This document shows positions 63,901 through 64,000 of a stretch of DNA of 64,000 bases, piece after piece. Each line of letters starts with the position of its first letter. The first letter of the stretch is position 1. This DNA comes from Microbacterium sp. LWH7-1.2 (GTDB lineage: Bacteria; Actinomycetota; Actinomycetes; Actinomycetales; Microbacteriaceae). Where the stretch lies: the NCBI RefSeq assembly GCF_038397755.1, contig NZ_CP151637.1, positions 992,001 to 1,056,000 on the forward strand, given 5' to 3'. The position numbers were made by a program, and so were the translations under genes. The notes under the pieces were generated by a model, which did no database searches, had not been told where the DNA came from, and was given only the letters and a program-made list of their open reading frames with translations.

Positions 63901-64000
63901 GTGAAGAGTTCGAGCCACGCCCCGTCGGCGACATCCCTGCCGCGTTCCCCGCGCGACGACGTCGACGCGCGTTCGACCCGGTACCTGATCACGATGGGCA
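63901..64000 (+). CDS. DUF3099-type protein, 3' end outside the window
   Basis: A frame opens at the GTG at 63901 and stays open to the window edge. Its 33 residues include SSSHAPSATSLPRSP and end in RSTRYLITMG, which is the conserved N-terminal lead-in of DUF3099 small membrane proteins of actinobacteria. TACCCT lies 9 bases upstream of the start. The membrane spans would lie past the edge. Function unknown. Confidence 0.7.
   Translation, partial: MKSSSHAPSATSLPRSPRDDVDARSTRYLITMG

Noticed and set aside
1..64000. CRISPR array, prophage, insertion sequence or integron
   Set aside because: No regularly spaced direct repeats, transposase, integrase or phage structural genes were seen on either strand.

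Overview
The window is high-GC, densely packed bacterial chromosome of an actinobacterium, most likely a Microbacteriaceae member close to Microbacterium. The main pointers are a gene for the actinobacterial RNA polymerase-binding protein RbpA, the pafB-pafC-tatA-tatC-helicase block known from mycobacteria, DUF6458/DUF6510/DUF3099 genes, a type B L31 protein, frequent GTG starts, and many genes whose start lies 6-7 bases after a TANNNT -10 box, which is the actinobacterial leaderless pattern. I see no phage, plasmid, insertion sequence, CRISPR array or rRNA. There is one tRNA (Leu, GAG).

Layout. 1-9.2 kb holds small accessory units: a partial SGNH hydrolase, a RibD-like reductase, an ArsR/SRPBCC pair behind a dyad operator, a pseudouridine catabolic pair (psuG-psuK) with a transporter upstream, a GNAT/TetR pair around a nested dyad, a hydrolase, and an AraC/GyrI regulator. 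9.2-9.9 kb is a gene-poor, less GC-rich stretch with two perfect dyads. 9.9-13.7 kb has a flavin-type split-barrel protein, an AEC transporter, a three-gene redox operon (sulfite-oxidase-like protein, FAD/NAD reductase, DUF6510) and HdeD. 13.7-21 kb has an S9 peptidase, an SDR, the nfeD-SPFH-GDPD operon, rbpA and lnt. 21-32.6 kb is the block helY-tatC-tatA-pafC-pafB-FKBP-trmI-HAD plus PAC2, uppP and an M20 peptidase. Its gene order matches the Pup-proteasome neighbourhood of other actinobacteria, but the proteasome genes themselves are missing.

32.6-40.9 kb has tRNA-Leu, a ferritin-like/VIT fusion, an SF2 helicase, a second SGNH hydrolase, SDR, TrmH-type methyltransferase, methyltransferase, sirtuin and histidine phosphatase. 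40.9-53.9 kb is a branched-chain amino acid (leucine) degradation region. A TetR-controlled operon encodes both carboxylase subunits, an acyl-CoA dehydrogenase, a MaoC hydratase and a CitE-like lyase. A Tat-exported phospholipase-C-type enzyme separates it from the Lrp-controlled bkdABC operon for the branched-chain 2-oxoacid dehydrogenase. Together these could run leucine from its keto acid to acetyl-CoA and acetoacetate.

53.9-64 kb contains a DMT transporter facing a CGNR regulator, a hydrolase, an exonuclease, rpmE2 with a structured leader, an ABC ATPase, the divergent glgA/glgC glycogen pair around a 22-bp dyad, serB, a hydrolase, fabG, a DUF4190 membrane protein and the start of a DUF3099 gene.

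Two window-wide signals stand out: a nonamer, CAGCATCCG, dispersed far above chance across coding and non-coding DNA, and the very common leaderless promoter pattern. All counts and alignments were made by eye.
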